Shown: positions 17,413 through 26,185, numbered from the stretch's first letter. The stretch: DNA of 64,000 nucleotides from Psychrobacter lutiphocae DSM 21542 (GCF_000382145.1 NZ_KB907633.1:1-64000); one strand, 5' to 3'. Numbers and translations are program-made. Notes: generated by a model from the sequence alone, not told the origin.

Positions 17413-17581
17413 TCTATGTCGTTAGCTTAAGCGCGTTTTTGAATTTCCCACTGGTGTAAGAACCTGTATTCACAACCTACAATTGATTATTTTTGCTATT
17501 GGCTTTATGCAGGTAAAGCAAACACAGCAATTACTAAGACAAAGTCCTGAGTTATTCCGTCCATTTATGTAAACTGATCTT

Positions 17582-17685
17582 ATACCAAATCTAAAAATTA
17601 AGCTATCGAGGAAAACGAGTGCAAACGCTACATATAGTAGGTTCAACGAGTTTGACAAAGATAGGTTATTTTTTAGAAAAGGTAT
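17582..17685. mobile_element. 104-bp MITE-like element, copy 1
   Basis: The element starts ATACCAAATCTAAAAA and ends TTTTTTAGAAAAGGTAT; the ends are an imperfect inverted repeat. A second copy of the same 104-bp length lies at 49898-50001 with about 13 differences by eye. No coding capacity is seen. The 17413-17818 gap otherwise holds a short stretch (17460-17494) resembling 50800-50834. Confidence 0.7.
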
Positions 17686-17818
17686 TATTACCCTTTAACA
17701 AAACCAGCTAAAGACAGCATACCATCACCATTTTTGCACGGATGCATTGAGTTAATAGTTAAATTACCCTCGCAAACATTACCATGATTATCGTTTCCCA
17801 CCGTTACATGGTTGGACA

Positions 17819-18304
17819 TTACCAAGCTGCTGTTGCTTGCTCAATATCCGCCTCTAGCGCTTCTGGCTTTACCAAAGGCGCATAACGCTTTATAACCTGA
17901 CCATCACGACCGAGTAAAAACTTAGTGAAATTCCATTTAATCCCATCAGTTAAAAACCCACCTTCTTGTTTTTTCAGCCACGTATATATTGGGTGTGCAT
18001 TTTTGCCATTGACGTCTATTTTTTGCATCATCAAAAAACTTACGCCATAATTTTTTTTACAAAATGCGCCGATTTGCTCCGCATCACCAGGCTCTTGCGC
18101 ACCAAACTGATTGCAAGGAAAGCCAATCACTACCAAGCCCAGCTCGTTATACTTTTTGTGCAAAGCTTCAAGCCCCTCAAATTGAGGGGTGAAACCACAC
18201 TTGCTGGCGGTATTCACAATCAATAACACCTTACCTTTAAAGTCAGCAAAATCAACCGGATTGCCATTTAAGTCGTGGGCGTGAAAGTCATAAATTGTAT
18301 GCAT
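17819..18304 (-). CDS. Glutathione peroxidase family protein
   Basis: This thiol peroxidase reduces hydrogen peroxide or organic peroxides. The 161-residue protein has the active-site Cys36 in NTASKCGFTPQ, the conserved FPCNQFGAQEPG segment with the Gln of the active site, and the KWNFTKFLLGRDG segment supplying Trp and Asn. There is no signal peptide, so it is cytoplasmic. It is the BtuE/BsaA type. It is transcribed alone on the minus strand. Confidence 0.93.
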   Translation of the reverse strand: MHTIYDFHAHDLNGNPVDFADFKGKVLLIVNTASKCGFTPQFEGLEALHKKYNELGLVVIGFPCNQFGAQEPGDAEQIGAFCKKNYGVSFLMMQKIDVNGKNAHPIYTWLKKQEGGFLTDGIKWNFTKFLLGRDGQVIKRYAPLVKPEALEADIEQATAAW

Positions 18305-18417
18305 AAAGCGCAGTTCCCTTTACTTAATTAGTTTTATTGATTTTACTAGATTTATTGCACTGGATTTTATTTATTATTGTGCTATGTTTTCGTTTGCTTA
18401 GGCTATTTTTAACTTTA

Positions 18418-18470
18418 AGCTATTTAAGCTATTTAAGCTATTTAAGCTATTTGAAATCCAGCTATTTAGC
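18418..18470. repeat. 9-bp tandem repeat at the msrB stop codon
   Basis: The unit AGCTATTTA occurs three times, then once as AGCTATTTG, and again at 18460-18468, where it contains the msrB stop codon (CTA on this strand). The array lies directly downstream of msrB. Confidence 0.8.
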
Positions 18471-18896
18471 GTTCGGCTTTCTATCTTCCAGATCTATCGC
18501 CACCGAGTTGATGCAATAGCGCATCCCTGTCGTCTCTTGTGGCCCATCGGGAAACACATGACCTAAGTGCCCACCACAATTACGGCAGGTCACCTCAATA
18601 CGGCGCATTCCATACGAGGTATCCAAATGCTCCTCCACTGCATTATCATCAATGGTGGCATCAAAGCTTGGCCAACCACAGCCAGCATCAAACTTATTAT
18701 CTGAATCAAATAGTTTGGCACCACAGCCTTTGCAGCGATAGATACCCTCTTCGCTCATATCGTTATGAATGCCGGTAAAGGGGCGCTCGGTGCCTTTTTC
18801 ACGCAGTACTCGATATTCTTCATCGGTTAGACGCTGACGCCAATCAGCTTCGGTGAGCTGTGCAATTTGCTGTTGGCTTAATTGTGAGTCTTGCAT
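18462..18896 (-). CDS. msrB: Peptide-methionine (R)-S-oxide reductase
   Basis: MsrB repairs oxidised methionine (R-sulfoxide form). The 144-residue protein has the two zinc-binding CxxC motifs (CKGC and CRNC), the CGWPSFD segment, GHLGHVFPDGP, and the catalytic Cys in MRYCINSVAI. Length matches the single-domain family. The start codon has AAGGAG upstream on the coding strand. Confidence 0.96.
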   Translation of the reverse strand: MQDSQLSQQQIAQLTEADWRQRLTDEEYRVLREKGTERPFTGIHNDMSEEGIYRCKGCGAKLFDSDNKFDAGCGWPSFDATIDDNAVEEHLDTSYGMRRIEVTCRNCGGHLGHVFPDGPQETTGMRYCINSVAIDLEDRKPNAK

Positions 18897-19041
18897 AACT
18901 AACTCCTTATTTTTTGACCTACTTTATTATCTTATTACCTTACTTAGTTACTTAAATAACTTAAATGAAACTAACTTTCACTTTAACTTGCAATATTTAA
19001 ACGCTTAAGCTGTAAGTTTTGAGATAGATAATATTTCATAA

Positions 19042-19058
19042 TGCAAGTATATCTTGCA
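19042..19058. promoter_or_regulatory. Palindromic operator candidate 1 upstream of the HTH-aminotransferase gene
   Basis: TGCAAGTATATCTTGCA is a palindrome with perfect TGCAAG and CTTGCA arms around TATAT, centred 126 bp before the chosen start. It shares arms with a second palindrome 45 bp downstream, as expected for two dimer sites of a helix-turn-helix regulator. Confidence 0.55.
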
Positions 19059-19085
19059 AAAATAACTGTTGAAAAGTTTTAGGAA

Positions 19086-19104
19086 ATGCAATAATATCTT
19101 GCAT
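19086..19104. promoter_or_regulatory. Palindromic operator candidate 2 upstream of the HTH-aminotransferase gene
   Basis: ATGCAATAATATCTTGCAT has arms ATGCAA and TTGCAT. Its centre is 45 bp (about four helical turns) from the first palindrome, so bound dimers would lie on the same face of DNA. Confidence 0.55.
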
Positions 19105-19175
19105 TAGGATATTTTAACATCGTCCACAAAATAGTTCCATCGCCAAATAAACCCTCTGACCGAGTGGTAGCCGTT

Positions 19176-20804
19176 ATGAGTGATGCATCAGAATTTAAAG
19201 CCCAAGGCGCACGCCTCAGCAAACTACGCAAAGCAAAAGGACTGACCGCCGAACAACTGGCCAGTGCAATGACAGAGGCTGGCTCTAAAGTCAGCCGTGG
19301 TGCCATCTCTAATTGGGAGCGTGGCATCAATGGTATCGTTTCATCAAAATTGCCGACATTAGCCACCATCTTAGGCTGTTCAGAAGGCTATTTGTTGCGT
19401 GGTGAGCCTGATGGTACGCCAACCCAACAGTCACCCACTGCCAAAACGTCTGACCAAACTTCAGACGCAGCGCCATTTAGTGCACACTCTAAAACATCAA
19501 ATACTTTCTCTTATAGTGCGAGTAATAGCATCATGACTACCCCAACGCCAACATCGAACAAAGCTCCGTTAAAAAAGTCCACCAAGCTCCAAAATGTCTG
19601 CTATGACATCCGTGGACCGCTCTTAAAAACAGCCAATCAAATGGAGTCGCAGGGACAGCGCATTTTAAAGCTAAACGTCGGCAACCCAGCGCCCTTTAAC
19701 CTAGATGCCCCTCATGAGATTTTGCAAGATGTGGCGCTCAACCTACATAATGCGACTGGTTATTCTGATTCACAAGGTATCTTCTCTGCCCGTAAAGCGG
19801 TATTGCAGTACTATCAATCTAAAGGGCTGTTATCAGCCGTAGACGTACGTGATGTGTATCTAGGTAATGGGGTCTCTGAGCTGATTGTAATGACGATGCA
19901 GGCGCTGATGAATGATGGAGATGAGGTGTTAATCCCTATGCCAGATTATCCATTATGGACGGCAGCGGCTAACCTTGCAGGTGGTACGGCGGTGCATTAT
20001 CGCTGTAACGAAGAGGATAACTGGCAGCCTGACATTGAAGATATCCGTGCCAAGATTACTGACAAAACACGTGGCATTGTGGTTATCAACCCTAACAACC
20101 CAACTGGTGCATTGTACACAGACGAGCTGTTATTGCAGATTATAGATTTGGCTCGTGAGCACAATTTAGTAATCATGGCTGATGAGATTTATGACCGTAT
20201 CTTGTACGATGATGCTGAGCACACACCCATGTCTACACTTGCACAGGATGTGTTGATTCTGACCTACAATGGCTTATCTAAGTCGCACCGTATCGCTGGT
20301 TTCCGTGCTGGTTGGTTAATGATATCAGGCAATAAAGAACACGCCAGCGACTTTATTGAAGGCTTAGACATGCTCGCCTCGATGCGTTTATGTGCCAACG
20401 TGCCTGCCCAGCACGCCATTCAGACGGCCATGGGTGGCTACCAAAGTATGCAAGATCTGACCGCTGAAACAGGTCGCTTGTATAAGCAGCGGATGCTTGC
20501 AGTTGAGCGTTTAAATGCCATTCCAGGTATTTCTTGTACTCTGCCGCAAGGGGCTTTTTATTGCTTCCCTAAGATAGATCTCGATATTTATCCGATTGAA
20601 GATGACATGCAGTTTATGATGGATTTATTGATGGAAGAAAAAGTACTGATGGTACAAGGCTCTGGCTTTAACTGGGATAAGCCAGATCATTTCCGTGTGG
20701 TATTTTTACCCAACTTATTGGATTTAGAGGATGCAATGGACAGACTCGATCGTTTCTTTGCCAATAAGCGTAAGCAATATGGCACGGAGCATTTGGTTTC
20801 TTAA
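19176..20804 (+). CDS. XRE-type HTH domain fused to a class I aminotransferase (AlaA-like)
   Basis: Residues 5-80 are a Cro/CI-type helix-turn-helix (LSKLRKAKGLTAEQLASAM, then SRGAISNWERG), followed by a Ser/Thr/Pro-rich linker of about 70 residues. The rest is a PLP-dependent transaminase like E. coli AlaA: NPNNPTGA, MADEIYDR, and the PLP-binding Lys in NGLSKSHRIAGFRAGW. AlaA makes alanine from pyruvate and glutamate. ATG 19176 is chosen over the in-frame GTG 19164; neither has a strong ribosome binding site. The fusion resembles MocR regulators in plan but with XRE instead of GntR. It may regulate its own promoter through the upstream palindromes; this is inference. Confidence 0.85.
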   Translation: MSDASEFKAQGARLSKLRKAKGLTAEQLASAMTEAGSKVSRGAISNWERGINGIVSSKLPTLATILGCSEGYLLRGEPDGTPTQQSPTAKTSDQTSDAAPFSAHSKTSNTFSYSASNSIMTTPTPTSNKAPLKKSTKLQNVCYDIRGPLLKTANQMESQGQRILKLNVGNPAPFNLDAPHEILQDVALNLHNATGYSDSQGIFSARKAVLQYYQSKGLLSAVDVRDVYLGNGVSELIVMTMQALMNDGDEVLIPMPDYPLWTAAANLAGGTAVHYRCNEEDNWQPDIEDIRAKITDKTRGIVVINPNNPTGALYTDELLLQIIDLAREHNLVIMADEIYDRILYDDAEHTPMSTLAQDVLILTYNGLSKSHRIAGFRAGWLMISGNKEHASDFIEGLDMLASMRLCANVPAQHAIQTAMGGYQSMQDLTAETGRLYKQRMLAVERLNAIPGISCTLPQGAFYCFPKIDLDIYPIEDDMQFMMDLLMEEKVLMVQGSGFNWDKPDHFRVVFLPNLLDLEDAMDRLDRFFANKRKQYGTEHLVS

Positions 20805-20835
20805 TATCCGCTTTTATTTACTAACCTTAGCCAAC

Positions 20836-20870
20836 AAAAAAAGGTGCCCAATTAATTGAGCACCTTTTTT
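20836..20870 (+). terminator. Rho-independent terminator after the HTH-aminotransferase gene
   Basis: AAAAAAGGTGC pairs with GCACCTTTTTT around CCAATTAATTGA, with a clear T run. It closes the transcript 32 bp after the stop codon. Confidence 0.9.
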
Positions 20871-20960
20871 ATTGAGTTTAGTTTGTTAAGTTAACTGAGA
20901 TAAGACTTAATCTATTACCCTCAGCATGAATAGCTGGCAACGTACTAAAACAGAGGGCAA

Positions 20961-21051
20961 GTCCCCCTTTCTCAAAGGGGGGTTTAGGGGGATTTTGCGA
21001 TACTTATTAAAAATCCATCCCCAGCCCTTCCTTTAGAAAAGGAAGGGAGTC
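20961..21051. repeat. Pair of G/C-run palindromes
   Basis: GTCCCCCTTTCTCAAAGGGG followed by GGTTTAGGGGGATTTT, and then AGCCCTTCCTTTAGAAAAGG with AAGGGAGT, form two hairpins 30 bp apart. CCCCC(T)3/A3GGGGG palindromes with a TTTAGGGGGATTT tail are widely scattered intergenic repeats in many bacteria. They lie between two convergent genes and could act as terminators or repeats of the REP kind. Confidence 0.7.
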
Positions 21052-21127
21052 AAACCCTGCATAAGCCACCGCCTGTATTTTAAATCATCAATCTATTTTA
21101 TTCACTTAACCTATTAATTTACTCGTT

Positions 21128-22873
21128 TTACTCAGGCTTATAGTTATCACGCAAGCTAACAATCTGGTTAAATACCGGCTTATCGCTGCTGTGTTCTTCA
21201 GCATCAGCAACAAAATAACCCTCACGCTCAAACTGGAAACGGCTGCCCGCTTCTGCATTGGCCAATGACGGTTCAACCACTGCATTAAGTTCAGTCAATG
21301 AGTTTGGATTTAACACATCGTGGAAGTCATCAGCAGCGCCTGGATTTTCGACATTAAATAAGTGCTGATACAAGCGTACTGTCGCTGCAACACCTTGGCT
21401 TGCCGACACCCAATGGATAACGCCTTTAACCTTACGATCTTCAGGATTTTTACCCAAAGTGGTTTTGTCAATGGTGGCTTTTAGCTCAACCACGTTGCCG
21501 GCATCATCCAGCACATGCTCGGTCACTGCCAATACATAGGTGTTACGCAAGCGAATTTCTGTCTTCTCAGGCGACAGACGCTTATAGCCTTTTGGCGGCT
21601 CAAGCTCATAGTCCCCTTGGTCAATATAAATGATCTCAGTAAATGGAATCTCACGCTCACCCATATCAATATTTGGGTGTTTTGGCTGAGTTAACCACAA
21701 CGTTTTGTTCGCTTCATCCCAGCGGGCGTTGACACTGTCAGCTTTTAGACTTTCCCACTCACTGACTGCTTCATCAAAGTTAGTAATGGTCACTTTTAAT
21801 GGCTTTAATACCGCCATGCCACGTGCAGTGGTGTTCTCAAGCGATTGACGAATACTAAACTCAAGCAAACGATGGTCTACCACACTATCCGCCTTGGTCA
21901 CACCCACCCGATCACAGAAGTCACGCAAGCCTTCTGGCGTATAGCCACGACGACGCATACCGGCAATGGTTGGCATACGTGGATCATCCCAACCGGTAAC
22001 AATACCTTCATCGACCAACTGCTTTAGCTTGCGCTTACTGGTCATGGTGTAGTCCACATTTAAGCGGCTGAACTCGTACTGATGTGGTGGTAAATCAAAA
22101 CCTACCTTCTCCACTGCCCAATCATAAAACGGACGGTGATCTTCAAACTCAAGCGTACATAATGAGTGCGTAATACCTTCAATCGCATCAGATAGCGGAT
22201 GCGCATAGTCATACATCGGATAGATGCACCACTTATCGCCGGTTTGGTGATGCGACTGCTTCATCACGCGATAAATCACTGGATCACGCATGTTCATATT
22301 TGGACTGGCCATATCGATTTTGGCACGCAATACCGCCTCACCTTCTTCGTATTTGCCATTTTTCATGTCATCAAAGCGTTGTAAGTTGTCCTCAACACTG
22401 GCGTCACGCTGTGGTGATGGCGTACCTGGCTCATTGAACGAACCACGGGTCTCACGGATTTGCTCTGGCGTCTGTAAATCAACATAGGCATCGCCTTGCT
22501 CAATCAGTTGGATTGCCCATTTGTACAACTGATCAAAGTAACCTGACGCATAATACGGCTTATCCGCCCACTTAAATCCAAGCCATTCAACATCATTTTT
22601 AATATTATCAATATAGTCTTGTTTTTCAGCGGTAGGGTTGGTGTCATCAAAACGTAAGTTACAAATACCGTCAAACTCTTTGGCAATACCAAAGTTTAGG
22701 CAAATCGACTTTACATGACCCAAATGCAAGTAACCGTTTGGCTCTGGCGGAAAACGGGTCACGATTTGCTCATACTTATCTTGTGCTAAATCTTCACGAA
22801 TAATATGACGAATAAAATCATTTTTTTCGTGATTGTCTTTGTCTAAAGCGTCTTTATTTACTGTGTTGCTCAT
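21128..22873 (-). CDS. glnS: Glutaminyl-tRNA synthetase
   Basis: GlnRS charges tRNA-Gln with glutamine. The 581-residue class I synthetase has [15 protein letters not shown] (42-56, HIGH motif), the RFDDTNP segment, and the KMSKS equivalent in TMTSKRKLK near residue 280, then the two C-terminal anticodon-binding beta barrels. Length is about 25 residues over E. coli GlnS. The upstream region (22905-22970) holds an 18-20 bp AT-rich repeat, CAATAACTATTATAAAAT. Confidence 0.97.
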   Translation of the reverse strand: MSNTVNKDALDKDNHEKNDFIRHIIREDLAQDKYEQIVTRFPPEPNGYLHLGHVKSICLNFGIAKEFDGICNLRFDDTNPTAEKQDYIDNIKNDVEWLGFKWADKPYYASGYFDQLYKWAIQLIEQGDAYVDLQTPEQIRETRGSFNEPGTPSPQRDASVEDNLQRFDDMKNGKYEEGEAVLRAKIDMASPNMNMRDPVIYRVMKQSHHQTGDKWCIYPMYDYAHPLSDAIEGITHSLCTLEFEDHRPFYDWAVEKVGFDLPPHQYEFSRLNVDYTMTSKRKLKQLVDEGIVTGWDDPRMPTIAGMRRRGYTPEGLRDFCDRVGVTKADSVVDHRLLEFSIRQSLENTTARGMAVLKPLKVTITNFDEAVSEWESLKADSVNARWDEANKTLWLTQPKHPNIDMGEREIPFTEIIYIDQGDYELEPPKGYKRLSPEKTEIRLRNTYVLAVTEHVLDDAGNVVELKATIDKTTLGKNPEDRKVKGVIHWVSASQGVAATVRLYQHLFNVENPGAADDFHDVLNPNSLTELNAVVEPSLANAEAGSRFQFEREGYFVADAEEHSSDKPVFNQIVSLRDNYKPE

Positions 22874-23115
22874 AAAACCCTACTCCTGATTATTAAAAAC
22901 TCTGATAACACACCAATAACTATTACAAAATCAATAACTATTATAAAATCAATAACTATTATAAAAAGGTAGTTAAATACTTATCAAAATAATAAATGCC
23001 CTATTCTAACAAACCTAAGCGCAATCGCTCATCTATTTAGATAATTTATTTTGTAGCTTCGGTTTCAAAGCTCATTAATCTTTATATTTTAATTTTTTTC
23101 TATTATAAGCTTTAC

Positions 23116-23137
23116 TATTTCATTAATCCATGAAATA
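23116..23137. promoter_or_regulatory. ArsR/SmtB-type operator candidate
   Basis: TATTTCAT (23116-23123) and ATGAAATA (23130-23137) are a perfect inverted repeat with a 6-bp spacer, about 56 bp before the regulator gene. ArsR-family metal sensors bind imperfect AT-rich inverted repeats near their own promoters. Confidence 0.55.
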
Positions 23138-23193
23138 ATAAAGCCCAACAAAATTACTCATATTCTCATATTTATGATAGATATCGTATTCCT

Positions 23194-23550
23194 ATGAATA
23201 TTGACCAAATACCGACTTGCCATAGCGATGACCATCATCCTCCTAAGCTTACGACCGTTGAGCTCAGTGATGCTCAACACAAACAAGTCACCCTCATGTT
23301 AAAGGCGCTGGCAGACTCGCAACGTTTACAGATGGTTCTCCTATTGAAAGACGCTGAAGAAGTCTGCGTGAGTGAAATTGCAAAGATTACTGGTGATAAG
23401 ATGTCTACCTTATCTAACCGTTTAAAGCAATTGCATGAGGCAGGACTGATCAATAAGCGCCGAGAGGCACAGCATATCTATTATAGCTTGCAAGATGAGC
23501 ATGTCCGTCATCTCATTGACAACCTGGTCACTCATGCTAAGCATTTGTAA
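23194..23550 (+). CDS. ArsR/SmtB-family metal-responsive repressor (CzrA-like)
   Basis: The 118-residue winged-helix repressor has the recognition segment DKMSTLSNRLKQLHEAGLI and a beta-wing HIYYSL. The C-terminal helix carries Asp101, His103, His114 and His117, with exactly the spacing of the alpha-5 zinc/cobalt site of CzrA and SmtB (D-x-H-x10-H-x2-H/E). The N-terminus also has Cys9, His10, His14 and His15. The Cys58 site (EEVCVSE) lacks the second Cys of the arsenic/cadmium CxC motif. Metal is therefore probably zinc, cobalt or nickel. No clear ribosome binding site precedes the ATG. Confidence 0.88.
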   Translation: MNIDQIPTCHSDDHHPPKLTTVELSDAQHKQVTLMLKALADSQRLQMVLLLKDAEEVCVSEIAKITGDKMSTLSNRLKQLHEAGLINKRREAQHIYYSLQDEHVRHLIDNLVTHAKHL

Positions 23551-23661
23551 CAGCTGGCTTACTTTTTGGAAATACGCCAGTCACTAATTTAGTTAATACG
23601 GTTTGCTGTAACCACTAAATTTATCTTTTATATCAAAATGTTCTAACATTAAGGAGTCATT

Positions 23662-24018
23662 ATGAGCACATGCAATCATCCTCAACATCAAAATCATGAT
23701 CATCAACACGGCAAAAACTGTGGGCATACCGCTATCCAACATGGCGACCACATTTGCTATGTACATGATGGCCATTTACATTACCCACATGGTGAACATG
23801 TTGACGAACATCGTTTAGAGGTCACTGATAAAAACCCTGACGCTTGTACCCCTGAACATCAGTGCTCTGGACACGATGCTGATCACGTTCATGGTCCAGG
23901 CTGTGGTCATGAAGCTGTACCTCATGGTGATCACATTTGCTATATCGTGGACGGTCATTTACATTATCCACATGGCGACCATTGCGATAATCATGGCCCA
24001 ATAACGGTTCTATCTTAG
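23662..24018 (+). CDS. His-rich metal-binding protein with two internal repeats
   Basis: The 118-residue protein has 26 His and 8 Cys. A 25-residue unit, CGHxAxxHGDHICYxxDGHL followed by HYPHG, occurs at 20-44 and again at 81-105. There is no signal peptide. AAGGAG lies 5 bases before the ATG. It follows the CzrA-like repressor after 111 bp. I infer a cytosolic zinc (or cobalt/nickel) buffer or chaperone controlled by that repressor; similar proteins are annotated as hypothetical in Moraxellaceae. Confidence 0.75.
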   Translation: MSTCNHPQHQNHDHQHGKNCGHTAIQHGDHICYVHDGHLHYPHGEHVDEHRLEVTDKNPDACTPEHQCSGHDADHVHGPGCGHEAVPHGDHICYIVDGHLHYPHGDHCDNHGPITVLS

Positions 24019-24104
24019 TCACCGCTTAACCGTTTATTAAAAATGTAGACGATATGCTCATGCATATCCCTAGTTTTAACACATATCCCTAGTTTTAATA
24101 ATAG

Positions 24105-24139
24105 CCCATGTTACTATAATATATAGCGACATGGGTTTT
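24105..24139 (+). terminator. Likely terminator after the His-rich gene
   Basis: CCCATGT (24105-24111) and ACATGGG (24129-24135) form a 7-bp stem followed by TTTT. Confidence 0.55.
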
Positions 24140-24144
24140 CCTAT

Positions 24145-24201
24145 TTAATAAGATAACCAAACCTTAATAAGATAACCAAACCTTAATAAGATAACCAAAC
24201 C
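24145..24201. repeat. 19-bp tandem repeat, three copies
   Basis: TTAATAAGATAACCAAACC occurs three times without change. The preceding bases hold a 2-copy repeat of CATATCCCTAGTTTTAA. Together they fill much of the 363-bp gap upstream of the ppi gene. Confidence 0.9.
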
Positions 24202-24381
24202 CTGTAACAGCTTGAAGGATGACAACCTAAAAAAAAGAGGTTAGACTAGCGCATAATTTAACAGTGTTATATCTGTGCCTATACTATATTGAGCCAAACA
24301 AGCTATTAAACAAGTTAACGACTATATAAACCAAAAAATAGATTAAGCAACTTAAGCAACTTAAGCAAATAAGGATTTACT

Positions 24382-25035
24382 GTGACAGCACTAAAAGCTT
24401 TCGGTTATGGCAGTTTAATATTGCCATTATTTTTAATGGGATGTTCTAACGCAACAACAACCCAAAATAGTAGTACCAATGTGACTACCAATACCAGTAC
24501 AACCAAAACTAAGGATACACAAATGAGCGATATGCCAGTAGTACAACTTAACACCTCTATGGGTGACATCACCATCGAATTAAACGCTGAAAAAGCGCCA
24601 AAAACCGTTGACAACTTCGTATCATACGTTAAAGCGGGTCATTATGACGGCACCATCTTCCACCGTGTGATTCCAAACTTCATGATCCAAGGTGGCGGTA
24701 TGGATGCAAACATGAAAGAGAAAGATACCAATGCGCCTATCCAAAACGAAGCAGACAATGGTCTAAAAAATGACGAAGGTACCATTGCTATGGCACGTAC
24801 GCAAGATCCACATTCAGCGACTAGCCAGTTCTTCATTAACGTTAAGGACAACGACTTTTTAAACCATTCTGGCAAAAACATGCAAGGCTGGGGCTACACT
24901 GTATTTGGTAAAGTAACCAGCGGTATGGATGTGGTCAAAAAGATTGAAGGCGTACCAACAGGCCGTTATGGCATGCATGCTGATGTACCAAAAGAGCCCG
25001 TTATTATCAACTCTGCAAAAGTTATCAGCGAATAA
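24382..25035 (+). CDS. Peptidyl-prolyl cis-trans isomerase, cyclophilin type, with lipoprotein-type N-terminus
   Basis: Cyclophilins speed proline isomerisation during folding. The long form starts at GTG 24382 (AAGGA 6 bases upstream) with a signal segment and a lipobox-like LFLMGC (Cys21), then a Thr/Asn/Ser-rich linker. The cyclophilin domain (about 50-217) has [22 protein letters not shown] and VFGKV. A second in-frame start, ATG 24523 (Met48), has its own AAGGA 7 bases upstream and would give a cytosolic PpiB-like enzyme. So one gene may encode both membrane-anchored and cytosolic forms. It lies 42 bp before lpxH. Confidence 0.9.
   Translation: MTALKAFGYGSLILPLFLMGCSNATTTQNSSTNVTTNTSTTKTKDTQMSDMPVVQLNTSMGDITIELNAEKAPKTVDNFVSYVKAGHYDGTIFHRVIPNFMIQGGGMDANMKEKDTNAPIQNEADNGLKNDEGTIAMARTQDPHSATSQFFINVKDNDFLNHSGKNMQGWGYTVFGKVTSGMDVVKKIEGVPTGRYGMHADVPKEPVIINSAKVISE
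24511..24525 (+). promoter_or_regulatory. Internal ribosome binding site and start codon in the cyclophilin gene
   Basis: AAGGATACACAAATG gives an AAGGA site, a 7-base spacer and an in-frame ATG at codon 48, just before the cyclophilin domain ([10 protein letters not shown]). Confidence 0.55.
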
Positions 25036-25077
25036 GTAAATACCTGTTATTTTGAGCTTATATCGAGCGTATAATTC

Positions 25078-26136
25078 ATGACAAATGCAGATTCAGTCAT
25101 AGCAACATTGATCACAGACTACAATCACTTACTCACCACCCGACCCCATGATATTCGTCGGGTGCTGATTAGTGATTTGCATTTGTCTGCTGATGAGCCT
25201 GCCTTAGTGCAGGCTTTTTTGGCCTTGCTCGATGACCTATTGGCATTGCCTAACCTGATTGAGCTGTATATTCTAGGCGACTGGTTTGATGCTTGGGTCG
25301 GCGATGATGCCTATTTGTCTTTATCTGATACCGACAAATCAACCCATTGGCTCACCCCTATTATTGACAAATTAACTCAATTAAAACACGCAGGCTGTCA
25401 GACATTGGTGATGCATGGCAATCGTGATTTTTTAATCGGTCAAGATTTTTGTGACTGCTTTGGTGGACGATTAATCCACGAGCCTTTTATCCTTACTTTA
25501 GGTGACACCCGCTTTCGCTTTGAGCATGGTGATGCGCTGTGTACCGATGACCTCTCCTATCAACGCTTTCGGCGAGTGACCCGCAATCGTGCTGTTCAAT
25601 GGCTCTTTTTAAAACAGCCATTAACCAAGCGCTTAAACTTTGCTAATAAAGTACGTCATCACAGTACAGAGGACAAAGCGCATAAACCGATGGCGATTAT
25701 GGACGTCAATGACATGGCGGTTAACAAAGCCTTACAGCATGTCGATCATCTCTTGCATGGTCATACGCACCGACCAGATATTCATCAGGTGAGTGACGAT
25801 CACTCTCCTCTTCATACCAACAAAAAAACAAAGCTACTCTCTAAATTTAGCAGAAAAAAAACGTGCTCCAACAGCTCAGACAACTCAAATAATAGTCAGT
25901 ATCACAATCGCTACCGCTACGTGCTAGGTGATTGGCGAGTGAATAATCGTGACAGCGCTCGCCAGCGGGTAGAGGCGGTTATAGCCTTTACCACTGTTGA
26001 TTCATTCGAGCAGCTGAACTTACAAAATCAGGCGCACACTCAAAAAAATAAGCAGAAAAACACACAAACAAATAAAAGCGCCCAATCTGGTCAATGGCCA
26101 AATGAGCGCTTACAACTGGTTAATTTTGTACACTAA
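25078..26136 (+). CDS. lpxH: UDP-2,3-diacylglucosamine diphosphatase
   Basis: LpxH makes lipid X in lipid A synthesis at the inner membrane. The metallophosphoesterase motifs are all present: SDLHLS, GDWFDAWVGDD, HGNRDFLIG, EHGDALC and LHGHTHRP. The protein has 352 residues, against about 240 in the family. An Asn/Ser/Lys-rich insertion of about 45 residues lies between HGHTHRP and the final YVLGDW strand, and a Gln/Asn/Lys-rich tail of about 45 residues follows. The core is intact, so it is likely active. Confidence 0.94.
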   Translation: MTNADSVIATLITDYNHLLTTRPHDIRRVLISDLHLSADEPALVQAFLALLDDLLALPNLIELYILGDWFDAWVGDDAYLSLSDTDKSTHWLTPIIDKLTQLKHAGCQTLVMHGNRDFLIGQDFCDCFGGRLIHEPFILTLGDTRFRFEHGDALCTDDLSYQRFRRVTRNRAVQWLFLKQPLTKRLNFANKVRHHSTEDKAHKPMAIMDVNDMAVNKALQHVDHLLHGHTHRPDIHQVSDDHSPLHTNKKTKLLSKFSRKKTCSNSSDNSNNSQYHNRYRYVLGDWRVNNRDSARQRVEAVIAFTTVDSFEQLNLQNQAHTQKNKQKNTQTNKSAQSGQWPNERLQLVNFVH

Positions 26137-26185
26137 CCAATCAAGTTAAAACTGGCCTATTCTGGTAGATTAGGCGGTCAGTGAA

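Noticed and set aside
24145-24201. Possible CRISPR array
   Set aside because: Copies are directly adjacent 19-bp repeats with no spacers and no cas genes; the other arrays in the window are the same in kind.
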